From Xiashengella succiniciproducens (lineage in GTDB: Bacteria > Bacteroidota > Bacteroidia > Bacteroidales > Marinilabiliaceae): DNA of 64,000 bases. The stretch is taken from contig NZ_CP098400.1 in the NCBI RefSeq assembly GCF_023674465.1, positions 2,818,801 through 2,882,800 on the forward strand. Reading direction: 5' to 3'. Positions 44,942-56,405 of this stretch are shown in pieces. The notes beneath the pieces were generated by a model, which was not told the origin of the DNA, did not search any database, and worked only from the letters and a program-made list of their open reading frames with translations. How positions within the stretch are numbered: position 1 is the first letter of the stretch; every line of letters starts with the position of its first letter. Position numbers and translations under genes: made by a program.

Positions 44942-44964
44942 TCAAGAATTATTCTCAGTAAAAG

Positions 44965-44995
44965 ATCCCGGCAAAAAATGCCGGGATTTTTTATT
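44965..44995 (+). terminator. Terminator between the TlpA-like genes
   Basis: ATCCCGGCA and TGCCGGGAT (9 bp) with a 5-A loop, followed by TTTTTATTT. A textbook intrinsic terminator. Confidence 0.88.
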
Positions 44996-45038
44996 TCAGA
45001 AGTTTTACCTAACTTAGGGTAAACTAAATCCAAAAACT

Positions 45039-46988
45039 ATGAACTACCAAAAGCTAGCCCTGTTGTTCATCCCGCTGTTAGCGGCCTGTGGACAAAAAAG
45101 ACCCGAAGTTATTGAAAGACCTCTATTCGAAGTAAGGAATACATCAACTCTTGAGATAGACAAGGTTGAATTGAATGACACAGCCACAGTATTCCATTTT
45201 GATGCCTTCTTCTACCCCAATATGTGGATCATGATTGCAGCAGACACATACATCAAGGAGAGCGGATCTGATGAAAGATTTTTTATCACTAAGGCAGAAG
45301 GCATTAATATTGGAGAGCATTTCTTTATGCCTGAATCTGGACAGACATCATTCAAACTGTTCTTCCCTCCCCTCGACCCAAAGATAACCAAGATAGACTT
45401 TATCGAAAGTGACTGTGATGACTGTTTCAAGATATGGGGAATACAGTTAGTCCCATCCAAGAAAGGAATCGTCACCTATAAACCAGAAAAAGCAAAAGTC
45501 GAAAAACTTGCGAGCCTGCCCCCAGTGGAATTTGTTGATAAACCGGCCATTCTAACTGGTAAGTTTATAGGATACCAGCAGGGATTGGTCTTACCTGATA
45601 TACAACTGGAAAGCATGGGGCCAATATTCAAACCAGGCTTTGGTGATAAAATTAAAATCAATGAAGACGGAACTTTCAGGATGGAAGTTAATTGCGGGCT
45701 CCCATTGCTGACGGACCTATACCCATGGGGTACAAAAGTATTTCTTGTACCTGGACACGAGACGACTTTGACAATTGATCTTAAGAAGCAAAGTCGTTTC
45801 GAATCAAAGTATCGCACCGATAAGGAAGATGGAGATTCTGCATTTATTTACATAGAAAATGACTGGCTTTCTACAGATGATATGAATATACTAAATGCTA
45901 TTTGTAGAAAGACTGATGAAAAGCTGGATCTCTTTACTTTGTTTAATACTGTTGACGGATTTACAACTGACCAATACCTATCCTGGCTTCAGGATGTTGA
46001 AAACAGTATCAGAAGCAGTTATGCAGATTTCCCAACATTATCAGAAAAAGTAAAAATACTAGCCGAAGCTAATCTGAAGGCCTCAACCTATTATCTTGCA
46101 AATCTGTACTCGGCCGTAATCCATGAAGCATATTACCGAACAAGGAATATCCCTCATGAGGAACGCCAGTCACATCCGCTCGAATTAGAAGTTCCCGCGG
46201 ATTACTCAAAAAGTGTAATAAAAAGCTTTGTTGATGAAAACATAGCTTATACTTCAAGCTTCAGGCAAGCATCGCTTGATATATTTTTCGAATACAATAA
46301 AGCTACTTTTATCGAAGCCAATAATGTAGAAGGTATTGTTGAAGCCTTTAAGGAACAGGCAGCACTGGATCTTGGCAAGAACACAGACCTTATTGCTGAT
46401 GTGGCAAAAGGAATACTCTATTATGAGAAGATCGAATCTGGGGCATTCCTGAATGATGAAGATAAGGCAAATCTCTCAGCAATGCAAAACGATTATGTTG
46501 CTAACCAACTGATTGCATATAACAACAAGCTCGTCGAGCTTATTGAAAACAACAAGGCAGCAGCAGATAAGGGAGTAGTAATTAACCCCACACCCGAGGT
46601 TGCTAAAGAGAAGGCCCTGGATGTAATTCTTGAGAAATACAGAGGAAAAGTTGTGTTTGTCGACTTCTGGGCTACCTGGTGCGGTCCCTGCATAAGCTCA
46701 ATAGAAGCTATGAAGCCAGTTAAAGCAAAGTATGTTGACAAAGATATAGTCTTTGTTTATTTAACAGGTGAAACATCTCCCCTGGGCACATGGAACAAGA
46801 CTATCCCTGAAATTAAGGGTGAGCATTATCGTGTAAGCAATGAACAGTGGGAGTACTGGTACCAAGAGCTTGAAATTACTGGTATCCCTACATTTATGGT
46901 TTTCGACAAAGAGGGAAAACTAACTAACAGGTACACAGGATTCCCTGGACAGGATACTATTGAAAATAGCATAAACAAAAACCTATAG
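45039..46988 (+). CDS. TlpA-like thioredoxin-fold lipoprotein (second of a pair)
   Basis: A paralogue of the preceding gene with the same plan: lipobox LLAAC, the DUF4369-like segment, the helical middle (RTRNIPHEERQSHPLELEV against RNIPYEERPNHDVNPPV in the first copy) and the CGPC thioredoxin domain (C548/C551). At 649 residues it is 143 longer. The extra part is an N-terminal domain (about 25-165) that is predicted beta-rich, is absent from copy one, and contains CDDC. The two genes arose by tandem duplication and then diverged. Confidence 0.82.
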   Translation: MNYQKLALLFIPLLAACGQKRPEVIERPLFEVRNTSTLEIDKVELNDTATVFHFDAFFYPNMWIMIAADTYIKESGSDERFFITKAEGINIGEHFFMPESGQTSFKLFFPPLDPKITKIDFIESDCDDCFKIWGIQLVPSKKGIVTYKPEKAKVEKLASLPPVEFVDKPAILTGKFIGYQQGLVLPDIQLESMGPIFKPGFGDKIKINEDGTFRMEVNCGLPLLTDLYPWGTKVFLVPGHETTLTIDLKKQSRFESKYRTDKEDGDSAFIYIENDWLSTDDMNILNAICRKTDEKLDLFTLFNTVDGFTTDQYLSWLQDVENSIRSSYADFPTLSEKVKILAEANLKASTYYLANLYSAVIHEAYYRTRNIPHEERQSHPLELEVPADYSKSVIKSFVDENIAYTSSFRQASLDIFFEYNKATFIEANNVEGIVEAFKEQAALDLGKNTDLIADVAKGILYYEKIESGAFLNDEDKANLSAMQNDYVANQLIAYNNKLVELIENNKAAADKGVVINPTPEVAKEKALDVILEKYRGKVVFVDFWATWCGPCISSIEAMKPVKAKYVDKDIVFVYLTGETSPLGTWNKTIPEIKGEHYRVSNEQWEYWYQELEITGIPTFMVFDKEGKLTNRYTGFPGQDTIENSINKNL

Positions 46989-47017
46989 CATGCATCTTTA
47001 ATACTATGCACATAAAA

Positions 47018-47045
47018 AACCCCGCTGAGACATCTCAGCGGGGTT
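47018..47045. terminator. Bidirectional terminator between the second TlpA-like gene and lepA
   Basis: Perfect 13-bp arms, AACCCCGCTGAGA and TCTCAGCGGGGTT, with a 2-nt loop. The A-run on the left makes a good terminator for the leftward lepA; it also stands 30 bp after the rightward TlpA-like gene. Confidence 0.75.
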
Positions 47046-47130
47046 AATTAAAATCTATTCTTATCAAGTTGCATAATATGAAAAAGAGGATGCCCTTTAT
47101 TGGACAACCTCTTTCTTTACTCTGTAATTA

Positions 47131-48921
47131 TCAGGAGTCCAATTTAAGCACTGCAAGGAAGGCCTTCTGAGGCACTTCTACAGAACCAATTTGCTTCATC
47201 CTCTTCTTACCCTTCTTTTGCTTTTCAAGCAGCTTACGTTTACGGCTAATGTCACCCCCATAACATTTTGCAGTTACGTCCTTACGCAGCGCCTTTACAG
47301 TCTCCCTCGAAATAATCTTGGCACCGATAGCTGCCTGTATTGCTACGTCAAATTGCTGACGAGGGATCAGCTCCTTGAGCTTCTCACACATCTTCTTTCC
47401 GAGTGGATAGGCATTATCAAAGTGAGTAAGGGCAGAAAGGGCATCCACACTCTCTCCATTAAGCAGAATATCAAGCTTTACAAGCTTAGAAGGTCTGTAA
47501 CCAATCATATGGTAGTCGAAGGATGCATACCCTTTGGAAATACTCTTCAACTTGTCATAAAAGTCAAATACAATCTCAGCTAGCGGCATATCAAAGAGTA
47601 ATTCAACCCTGTCTGTCGTAAGGTAATGCTGCTTTTTCAGCTCTCCCCTCTTGCCAAGGCAAAGGGTCATTATATTTCCTATAAAATCTGCCTTAGTAAT
47701 AATCTGAGCACTGATAAATGGCTCCTCTACATGTTCAATAAGCCCCGGTTCAGGTAGTCCTGAAGGGTTGTGAACTTCTATTTCTTCACCCTTAGTGGTA
47801 AATACTTTATATGGAACGTTGGGAACCGTTGTAATCACATCCATATCGTACTCCCTGTCAAGTCTTTCCTGAACAATCTCCATATGGAGCAATCCCAGGA
47901 AGCCGCAACGGAACCCGAAACCAAGTGCTGCAGATGACTCTGGAGTAAAGGTCAACGAGGCATCATTAAGCTGGAGCTTTTCAACAGAGGCACGCAGATC
48001 TTCATAATCCTCAGTATCTATAGGATAAAGACCTGCAAACACCATGGGTTTAACTTCCTTAAATCCCGCAATTGCAGTCTCACAAGAAGGCTTCACATGG
48101 GTAATTGTATCACCAACCTTAACCTCCTTGCTGGTCTTAATACCTGAAATAATATAACCCACATCACCGGTATGCAGTGAATCCCTGGGAATATATCCCA
48201 TACGCAGTACTCCGACCTCCTCGGCGTAATATTCCTTACCGGTATTATAAAACTTAACAAGGTCGCCTTTGCGGATAACACCGTTCACTACCTTGAAGTA
48301 AGCTATGATACCTCTGAAAGAATTAAATACAGAATCGAAGATAAGACATTGCAAAGGTGCCTCAGGATTACCAACAGGATGCGGAACCCTTTCGACTATT
48401 GCTTCAAGTATTTCCTCAACACCCATACCAGTCCTACCACTGGCACGGATTATCTCGCTTCTGTCACAGCCAATCAATTCTATTATCTGATCTTCAACTT
48501 CCTCAGGCATTGCACTTGCCATATCCATCTTATTGAGGATAGGAATAATTACCAAATCATGCTCAATAGCCTGGTACAGGTTGCTTATAGTCTGAGCCTG
48601 AATACCCTGCGTAGCATCCACAATAAGCAAAGCTCCCTCGCAGGCAGCGATAGAACGGGATACCTCATAGGCAAAGTCAACGTGTCCTGGGGTATCAATC
48701 AGATTCAGTATATACTGCTCACCCTTGTGGACATATTGCATTTGAATAGCCTTGCTTTTGATTGTAATCCCACGTTCCCGTTCCAGGTCCATGCTATCCA
48801 GGGTTTGTTCCTGGAGATCCTTTTCGCTAATGGTCTTGGTATACTCCAAAAGACGGTCGGCCAATGTACTCTTCCCATGGTCGATATGGGCAATAATGCA
48901 AAAGTTGCGGATATTCTTCAT
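47131..48921 (-). CDS. lepA: Elongation factor 4
   Basis: Translational GTPase that acts on stalled or mistranslocated ribosomes. [14 protein letters not shown] (P-loop), DTPGHVDF and NKMD define the G domain. The C-terminal LepA-specific domain starts around 490 and ends in [26 protein letters not shown]. Length 596, normal. It is a single gene; the next gene on that strand, groL, is 200 bp upstream. Confidence 0.97.
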   Translation of the reverse strand: MKNIRNFCIIAHIDHGKSTLADRLLEYTKTISEKDLQEQTLDSMDLERERGITIKSKAIQMQYVHKGEQYILNLIDTPGHVDFAYEVSRSIAACEGALLIVDATQGIQAQTISNLYQAIEHDLVIIPILNKMDMASAMPEEVEDQIIELIGCDRSEIIRASGRTGMGVEEILEAIVERVPHPVGNPEAPLQCLIFDSVFNSFRGIIAYFKVVNGVIRKGDLVKFYNTGKEYYAEEVGVLRMGYIPRDSLHTGDVGYIISGIKTSKEVKVGDTITHVKPSCETAIAGFKEVKPMVFAGLYPIDTEDYEDLRASVEKLQLNDASLTFTPESSAALGFGFRCGFLGLLHMEIVQERLDREYDMDVITTVPNVPYKVFTTKGEEIEVHNPSGLPEPGLIEHVEEPFISAQIITKADFIGNIMTLCLGKRGELKKQHYLTTDRVELLFDMPLAEIVFDFYDKLKSISKGYASFDYHMIGYRPSKLVKLDILLNGESVDALSALTHFDNAYPLGKKMCEKLKELIPRQQFDVAIQAAIGAKIISRETVKALRKDVTAKCYGGDISRKRKLLEKQKKGKKRMKQIGSVEVPQKAFLAVLKLDS

Positions 48922-49069
48922 CTAGTTCCTGTTTTTCAGCTTCACTCCTCCAATTCCCTCAGATACTATAACATCTGACGGGCAAAATCCGGGAATTGCA
49001 AATATATTTAATTCCATGCAATTATCAGTATAGCTAATGTAGGATGTAGTAAACCTTTTAACACAACAA

Positions 49070-49095
49070 GGGGTGCCTCCTCGCGGAGACACCCC
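49070..49095 (-). terminator. Terminator of groSL
   Basis: 11-nt arms around TCGC with one mismatch, read leftward; TTGTTGTG follows on the minus strand. It lies 26 bp after the groL stop. Confidence 0.7.
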
Positions 49096-49120
49096 CTGTG
49101 AATATATGTATGGATGTTTA

Positions 49121-50761
<1,641 letters not shown>

Positions 50762-50782
50762 TTAGTTTTGCTGGTTTTTAAA

Positions 50783-51061
50783 TTAAGCAATGTACAAAAT
50801 GTCACTTTGAGAAATCAAAAGGTAATCAGTACCATCGATTTGAAGTTCAGTACCGGCATACTTACCGTAAAGTACGATATCGCCAACCTTAACTTCCATT
50901 TGCTCATCCTTCTTGGGTGCACCGACAAGTACTACTTCACCCCTAAGCGGCTTTTCCTTTGCAGAATCAGGAATGATGATACCGCTAGATGTCTTCTCTT
51001 CTGCTGCCTGTGGTTTTACTAAAACCTTACCGGCAAGAACTTTTCCTTTTATAGCTGACAT
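50783..51061 (-). CDS. groS: Co-chaperonin GroES
   Basis: Lid of the GroEL chamber. 92 residues, with the mobile-loop region EEKTSSGIIIPDSAKEKP and the roof region. It is first in the operon. Upstream I find no CIRCE element; the 250-bp region toward secG holds one inverted repeat (TTGCCCTG 51180-51187 with CAGGGCAA 51204-51211). Confidence 0.96.
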   Translation of the reverse strand: MSAIKGKVLAGKVLVKPQAAEEKTSSGIIIPDSAKEKPLRGEVVLVGAPKKDEQMEVKVGDIVLYGKYAGTELQIDGTDYLLISQSDILYIA

Positions 51062-51254
51062 TCAGATATAGTTTTAAATGTTAGACATTACTTAATATTC
51101 TTGTTTTTTACACGTTCAGTTTTATCACAAAGTATGCCAAAGGCACAAAAGACCTACTTTCCGCCAGATGACTGCCATTTTGCCCTGAAAAATTCTGAGA
51201 CCACAGGGCAATATCACATATTTATTACTGATTTACAACATAATATATTAGGCA

Positions 51255-51292
51255 CAAAAACAAAAAAAGAGTGTCAGGAGACCTGACACTCT
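51255..51292 (-). terminator. Terminator of the lptE-secG operon
   Basis: AGAGTGTCAGG with CCTGACACTCT, 3-nt loop, followed on the minus strand by seven T and TTTTTG. It lies 21 bp after the secG stop. Confidence 0.88.
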
Positions 51293-51312
51293 GGCACTGG
51301 AATCTTTTTAGA

Positions 51313-51669
51313 CTATTCTGCAGCCTCAGTATCTGTTGCAGCTTCTGCGTCTTCATCAGCCGGCAGCGAGAAGCTGGGCATGGTATTTACAGGCTGGCTA
51401 ATATTATTTAGTTGCTCATCAATTACTGAGCGACGTCCAATTTCTTCCTTTGGTATCACCATTACTGCAACAAAAGCAAGCACCAGAATTGCACCTGCAA
51501 ATGTCCACGTAGCCTTTTCCAGAAAGTCAGTGGTTTTACGAACACCCATCATCTGTCCTGTAGATGCAAAATTTGATGCCAAGCCTCCACCCTTTGAATT
51601 TTGAACCAAAACTATCAGGGTCAGAAGAATACAGGCTACTATAATAAAGGCGGTTACTACAATATACAT
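51313..51669 (-). CDS. secG: Preprotein translocase subunit SecG
   Basis: Small SecYEG partner with two membrane helices (3-22 and 55-73) joined by LVQNSKGGGLASNFASTGQM, the conserved SecG loop. The tail after residue 75 is acidic and specific to this phylum. 118 residues. It lies 11 bp after a TPR-protein gene in a leftward operon with lptE and a sigma-54 activator, an arrangement I know from Bacteroidota. Confidence 0.92.
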   Translation of the reverse strand: MYIVVTAFIIVACILLTLIVLVQNSKGGGLASNFASTGQMMGVRKTTDFLEKATWTFAGAILVLAFVAVMVIPKEEIGRRSVIDEQLNNISQPVNTMPSFSLPADEDAEAATDTEAAE

Positions 51670-51680
51670 ATCTTTCCTTA

Positions 51681-52631
51681 TTACTGATTACTAATCTGTT
51701 GTTCTATTTCTTCAATACGCCGTGCAAAGTAAACGCTTTTTTCGGGATATTTCAAACGCAAGCGCTCAAATATATCCCTGGCTTTAACAAAATTTTTCTG
51801 CTTTATGTAAATATTCGCCAATGTTTCCGTTATCAAGTCATCCTTTTCTTCAAGGCTTTTTGCAGCAATATCTTCAGTGCCGACACCAGCACCTTCAGAC
51901 ACAGGTTCTATCTTTTTCTTCCTGCCACCTTGCAGGAAGGACTCAATAAGCAGATCCTTCTTTGAGACCTGTTTCGTCTCAGCTTCCTGCTTCTTTTGTG
52001 CCGCAATCGGGCTGCTCTTCAAGACAGAAAGCCAATCAGAGAAAGAGCGTGCCTCATCAAATTTATCCCCGGTTTCCTCCTCAAGGTTGTATATGGTATT
52101 TCCACCAATTTCATATTCAAGGAGATAATTATCAGGCATCTCAAGTGAGTCAATAAAAGCAGGGAAAGCAAACCTTACCTCACTGTCGGTCTCCCTGCCG
52201 GATTCAACAGATACAGACCGTATTGAAACCTCTTGTTTCCCGACCCTGCTTTCGGTCTTTTCAGGCACAGCTTCAGTTTCAGTACCCACTTCCGCAGATA
52301 GTACTTCTTCTTGCTGCTCCTTCACGGTAGACTGGTTTACTCCAGCAATACTTACTACCGGAGCCACATCCTTTGTAGACGTGGAAGGCTCAACTGTTGT
52401 AGCAGAAAAGATTAGCTCATAAAGCTTCCTCCTGTCTGGAAGATGCGCAGCAGCCAGTTTCAATTCATTATTATAGCGTATATGATCAAGAACATGGAGG
52501 TTCTTAATCCACAACAAACGACCAACATGAAAGAATGGATACTCATCAAGGATCACCTTAATACTGTCGAGTGTATCCTGGTTGAGCATCCCCGGATCGT
52601 TCATTACCGCTCTAATCTGCTGTCTGTTCAT
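51681..52631 (-). CDS. Protein with a C-terminal tetratricopeptide repeat, function unknown
   Basis: 316 residues without signal peptide. The N-terminal 85 residues are helical (DTLDSIKVILDEYPFFHVGR), the middle (95-260) is low-complexity and acidic, and the end (about 265-316) is one TPR unit (ANIYIKQKNFVKARDIFERL). I do not recognise a named family. Only 3 bp separate it from the lptE stop and 11 bp from secG, so it probably works in envelope biogenesis; that is inference from position. Confidence 0.7.
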   Translation of the reverse strand: MNRQQIRAVMNDPGMLNQDTLDSIKVILDEYPFFHVGRLLWIKNLHVLDHIRYNNELKLAAAHLPDRRKLYELIFSATTVEPSTSTKDVAPVVSIAGVNQSTVKEQQEEVLSAEVGTETEAVPEKTESRVGKQEVSIRSVSVESGRETDSEVRFAFPAFIDSLEMPDNYLLEYEIGGNTIYNLEEETGDKFDEARSFSDWLSVLKSSPIAAQKKQEAETKQVSKKDLLIESFLQGGRKKKIEPVSEGAGVGTEDIAAKSLEEKDDLITETLANIYIKQKNFVKARDIFERLRLKYPEKSVYFARRIEEIEQQISNQ

Positions 52632-52634
52632 TTC

Positions 52635-53162
52635 CTACCAGTCGGAAAAAGCTCTGTTGAATATATTCTCGGTAAGCTGATCTACGATGTCGGCTACCAA
52701 TTGCTCCTCTATTTCAGTAATGCTCTGACTACTTTCAAAATCCGCATAGGCTGAAAAGGTGTTTTCCCAATTCTGCTTGGGATCTTTGAAATTTTGAAAC
52801 CTCACCCTGACAGAGATTGTCAGACGGGTCTCCGCAGAAATTGCATCAGCCTGAATAGCCATTGGCCGCAAGTCATACCCAGTAATCTGACCCGAGAAGT
52901 CTACATCTCCCATTTCGTTGGTTATAACCAGACGGGATTCAGACCTGATTCTGTCCTTCAGTTCCTCAGTAAAAGTCTGACTTAGCATTGGATTGATAAG
53001 CGGTGCCCGGTTTTCAAAGTACTGTACCGATGCAGTACGCACATTCTCAGGAATAGATGCTCCCTTCAAGGACATCTGAATAGTGCATGCATATGTGGTA
53101 AGTGCCAGTAACAGGAGCACCAAACCAAAGACCGGCAATAACTTCCTATCCTTTAATTTCAT
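52635..53162 (-). CDS. lptE: LPS-assembly lipoprotein LptE
   Basis: Plug of the LptD barrel that inserts lipopolysaccharide in the outer membrane. Signal peptide with lipobox LTTYAC (C26). The mature part reads SIPENVRTASVQYFENRAPL, then LSQTFTEELKDRIRSESRL and DVDFSGQITGYDLRP, the known pattern of Bacteroidota LptE. 175 residues. It overlaps the sigma-54 activator gene by 17 bp. Confidence 0.9.
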   Translation of the reverse strand: MKLKDRKLLPVFGLVLLLLALTTYACTIQMSLKGASIPENVRTASVQYFENRAPLINPMLSQTFTEELKDRIRSESRLVITNEMGDVDFSGQITGYDLRPMAIQADAISAETRLTISVRVRFQNFKDPKQNWENTFSAYADFESSQSITEIEEQLVADIVDQLTENIFNRAFSDW

Positions 53163-54390
53163 ATTCCTTTATCTTTCTGTAAAGTGTACGCTCTGAAATT
53201 CCAAGTTCGTGAGCTGCATTCTTCCTGCGTCCTCCATGCTTTTCAAGAGCTTTCTCAATTAATTCTTTCTCCTTGTCTTCCAACGACAATGATTCTTCTA
53301 CAAATTCCTCAGTATCCTCAATTGCATCGCTGTTATGTGGAACGGCATAACTGACTGCAGCACCTGGCGCAGGAGCCTTTATTATTTCTCCCTCACTGCT
53401 ATACAGATTCTGGATAATGCGTGCATTATCACCTTTGGCATGCCAATCACCACCCTCCCTGATCATATCAAGCACCAGTTTCTTGAGATCCGTCATATCC
53501 CTCTTCATATCGAAAAGAACCTTGTACAAAATCTCGCGTTCGCTTGAAAAACTCTGATCGCCTCTGCTCTCAGACGCAAATACTGCAGGCAAATGCTCAC
53601 CAGCATGTGATGGCAGGTACTTGCGCAGATCGTCTGCAGAAAGCAGACGATTCTTCTCTATCACCGAGATCTGCTCGGTGATATTCTTCAACTGCCTTAT
53701 ATTGCCCGGCCAACGGTATTTCTCAAGCAACATCCTGGCACTGTCATCAAGTTTTACAGGAGGCATACGGTAACGAAGTGCAAAGTCATTGGCAAACTTA
53801 CGGAAGAGCAGGTATATATCATCAATCCTCTCGCGCAAAGGAGGAATCTTGATAGGGATGCTATTTAAACGATAGTACAGGTCCTCCCTGAACTTGCCAT
53901 CAACAATGGCCTGCTCAAGGTTGACATTGGTTGCGGCAACTACCCTTACGTTGGTCTTAATCATCCTGGACGATCCAACACGGATAAATTCACCAGTTTC
54001 AAGTACCCTCAGCAACCTTACCTGGGTAGCAAGAGGCAGTTCACCAATCTCATCCAGGAAGATGGTTCCACCATTTGCCTCCTCAAAATAACCCTTACGA
54101 TCAGACAAGGCCCCAGTAAAAGAACCCTTCTCGTGACCAAAAAGCTCAGAATCTATAGTACCTTCAGGTATAGCTCCACAATTGACAGCAATGTAGGGTC
54201 CATGTTTGCGGCTGCTAAAACTGTGGACTATCTGGGGAAAGACTTCCTTACCGGTTCCACTTTCACCGGTTATCAGCACCGACAAATCTGTAGGTGCAAC
54301 CTGAACCGCAATATCTATTGCACGGTTAAGGGCATAGGAGTCTCCTATGATCCCAAATCGTTGTTTAATCTGTTGAATACCTTGATTCAT
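53146..54390 (-). CDS. Sigma-54-dependent activator without a receiver domain
   Basis: AAA+ activator of RNA polymerase-sigma54. Walker A GESGTGKE (42-49), the sigma-contact loop GSFTGA (89-94; usual GAFTGA), Walker B FLDEIGELP (111-119) and a C-terminal Fis-type HTH (NAAHELGISERTLYRKIKEY). The sensory N-terminal domain is missing; only about 20 residues precede the AAA+ part. A 100-residue linker (255-355) holds low-complexity sequence. The Ser at the GAFTGA loop is an accepted variant. 414 residues; first gene of the lptE-secG operon. Confidence 0.93.
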   Translation of the reverse strand: MNQGIQQIKQRFGIIGDSYALNRAIDIAVQVAPTDLSVLITGESGTGKEVFPQIVHSFSSRKHGPYIAVNCGAIPEGTIDSELFGHEKGSFTGALSDRKGYFEEANGGTIFLDEIGELPLATQVRLLRVLETGEFIRVGSSRMIKTNVRVVAATNVNLEQAIVDGKFREDLYYRLNSIPIKIPPLRERIDDIYLLFRKFANDFALRYRMPPVKLDDSARMLLEKYRWPGNIRQLKNITEQISVIEKNRLLSADDLRKYLPSHAGEHLPAVFASESRGDQSFSSEREILYKVLFDMKRDMTDLKKLVLDMIREGGDWHAKGDNARIIQNLYSSEGEIIKAPAPGAAVSYAVPHNSDAIEDTEEFVEESLSLEDKEKELIEKALEKHGGRRKNAAHELGISERTLYRKIKEYEIKG

Positions 54391-54597
54391 ATCTTACCTC
54401 CAACCTACTTAATTAGATAACCAACAAGCAGATATCAGTCTTTACAAAGCTCTAATAAAAAACCTGCTAAAATTGCAGTCGATACTGACAAAGTTACAAT
54501 TTTGAAAGGAAATTTGCCTCTTTATTTATTCCAAAAGAAACATAGCCGTACCTTTTTCTTAATTTTGAAACCTGTTGTTCAAATAAACCTGCAACTT

Positions 54598-55356
54598 ATG
54601 AAAGAGCCTAAAATACTGGGATTAATTCCTGCCCGCTATGCCTCCACTCGTTTCCCCGGGAAGCCGCTTGCCGACATTAGCGGCAAGCCGATGATTCAAA
54701 GAGTATATGAGCAAGCTTCAAAAGCTATTGGTGCTGTTTATGTAGCCACCGATGATTACCGCATTTTCAATGCAGTAAAGGCTTTCGGAGGCAAAGCAGT
54801 TATGACTGACACCAATCACCAGAGTGGAACAGACCGTTGTAAGGAGGCTCTTATGATTGTTGAGCATCAGGAAGGAGCAACTTATGATGTGGTAGTCAAT
54901 ATACAAGGGGATGAACCATTTATAAAGCCCGAACTGATAGAGGCACTATCATCCTGTTTTCAGAATCCCCAAACTGAGATTGCGACACTTGTCAAACCAC
55001 TGAAGAACAACGAAGACCTGTGGGATTCCAACAAGCCTAAAGTTGTTGTCACTCCCGGTCTGGAAGCTATCTATTTCTCCCGCTCTCCCATCCCATATCT
55101 GCGTCAGCAACCTAAGGAAGAATGGCACCTCAGACATCATTACTACCTGCATATCGGACTATATGCTTATAGAAGTGACATTCTGAAGGAAATAACAAGG
55201 TTACAACCCTCTGTTCTTGAAATGGCTGAGTCTCTTGAACAACTACGATGGATTGAAAACGGCTACAAGATCACTGTCAGGGAGACTGAACACGATTCTA
55301 TCGGTATTGACACACCAGAGGACCTGGAGAGAGTGCTAAAATCAGGGCTGATCTGA
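54598..55356 (+). CDS. kdsB: 3-deoxy-manno-octulosonate cytidylyltransferase
   Basis: Activates KDO to CMP-KDO for the LPS inner core. LGLIPARYASTRFPGKPL is the nucleotide-binding start, followed by NIQGDEPF and IGIDTPEDL. The ATG at 54598 gives 252 residues; the upstream in-frame start at 54502 adds 32 residues that do not belong to the family. Divergent from the sigma-54 activator gene. Confidence 0.95.
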   Translation: MKEPKILGLIPARYASTRFPGKPLADISGKPMIQRVYEQASKAIGAVYVATDDYRIFNAVKAFGGKAVMTDTNHQSGTDRCKEALMIVEHQEGATYDVVVNIQGDEPFIKPELIEALSSCFQNPQTEIATLVKPLKNNEDLWDSNKPKVVVTPGLEAIYFSRSPIPYLRQQPKEEWHLRHHYYLHIGLYAYRSDILKEITRLQPSVLEMAESLEQLRWIENGYKITVRETEHDSIGIDTPEDLERVLKSGLI

Positions 55357-55373
55357 GCAAATTAGTCTGCCAG

Positions 55374-56381
55374 CTAAGACTTATTAAGATCTTCAAGGAT
55401 TTTCTGAAACCAGAGTCTGTCATCTTCCAGTCTTGCCTCGGGGTAGCGAAGCGATAGCTCATGAATATAACTCAGGGTGCGGCTGACAAACTGTATATAC
55501 TGCACGGTATTGTGACCTGAAGGCCTGTGTGAACGTGCTTTTATAAGTCTGTCAACTTCCTTATAGAACTTCTGAGCCTCCTCATCAAGGAAGTTTTCGC
55601 AAAAACGGGTGACTATATATTCCACTGCAAAGCCATCGGGATGAACCATACTCCTGTCATAGAAGCGGTAGTCCCTCAGCTCATCCATCAATATCTCATA
55701 GGCAGGGAAGTACTCAACCTTGTCAAAAAGGTCAACGAGTTTGTCGATAGCCAGCAAAAGTACAGCTTTGCTTAGCTGGTTGCCATGGGCGCCATCCTTA
55801 AGATGACGAACCGGACTGACAGTAAAGATAACTTTAAGCCCAGGATTAAAGACCCTCAGTCTTATAATCAGTTCTTTCCAAGCATCAACAACCTCATCTG
55901 GTTCGAGACGATAGCGACGAAAGTCGCTGTCGGGAAACTTATGGCAGTTAGCTACCACCTTCTGCAGAAGTTTATGCTCATAAACCCAGGCAGTCCCAAA
56001 GGTTATTATCAGATAATCAGCTTTTTCAAGAAAGTCACGTGCTTCATCAATAGCAATATTGATGTTCTCCATGCAGATGTTCTTGTCGGGATTGCTAAAC
56101 TTGCCATGATACATAAAGTTATGCCACAGTCCGTCCCTTTCAACAAGATCGTCCTCGCTTACATAGGCCAGATCTATTATTGAATCAAAAGCAGCAGCTA
56201 TAGAGAGCGGATTGTATAGTACACCAAAGGGATTGACAAGCACATTGAAGCGGGCATCGACGAGATGCCGTCCAATATTCTCGGCAAAACAAGAACCTAT
56301 AAAGAAAAGATTTGAGGCTACAGAAATGGGATCCTTAGCCCTGGGAGGCGTAACCGGGGTTCTGAACAGATAGTCTTGCAT
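55374..56381 (-). CDS. GSCFA-domain protein
   Basis: A 335-residue protein whose name-giving motif FFIGSCFAENIGRHL lies near residue 30; VIFTVSPVRHLKDGAHGNQL carries a second conserved block. The fold belongs to the SGNH hydrolase group, with Ser in the GSCFA motif the likely nucleophile. The substrate is unknown. It converges with kdsB, 17 bp apart. Confidence 0.9.
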   Translation of the reverse strand: MQDYLFRTPVTPPRAKDPISVASNLFFIGSCFAENIGRHLVDARFNVLVNPFGVLYNPLSIAAAFDSIIDLAYVSEDDLVERDGLWHNFMYHGKFSNPDKNICMENINIAIDEARDFLEKADYLIITFGTAWVYEHKLLQKVVANCHKFPDSDFRRYRLEPDEVVDAWKELIIRLRVFNPGLKVIFTVSPVRHLKDGAHGNQLSKAVLLLAIDKLVDLFDKVEYFPAYEILMDELRDYRFYDRSMVHPDGFAVEYIVTRFCENFLDEEAQKFYKEVDRLIKARSHRPSGHNTVQYIQFVSRTLSYIHELSLRYPEARLEDDRLWFQKILEDLNKS

Positions 56382-56405
56382 GGCCTTGACTTTGTGTTAA
56401 CAAAG

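Noticed and set aside
51062..51312. CIRCE heat-shock operator upstream of groES
   Set aside because: No TTAGCACTC-N9-GAGTGCTAA was found; the inverted repeat at 51180-51211 has different sequence and lies over 100 bp upstream.
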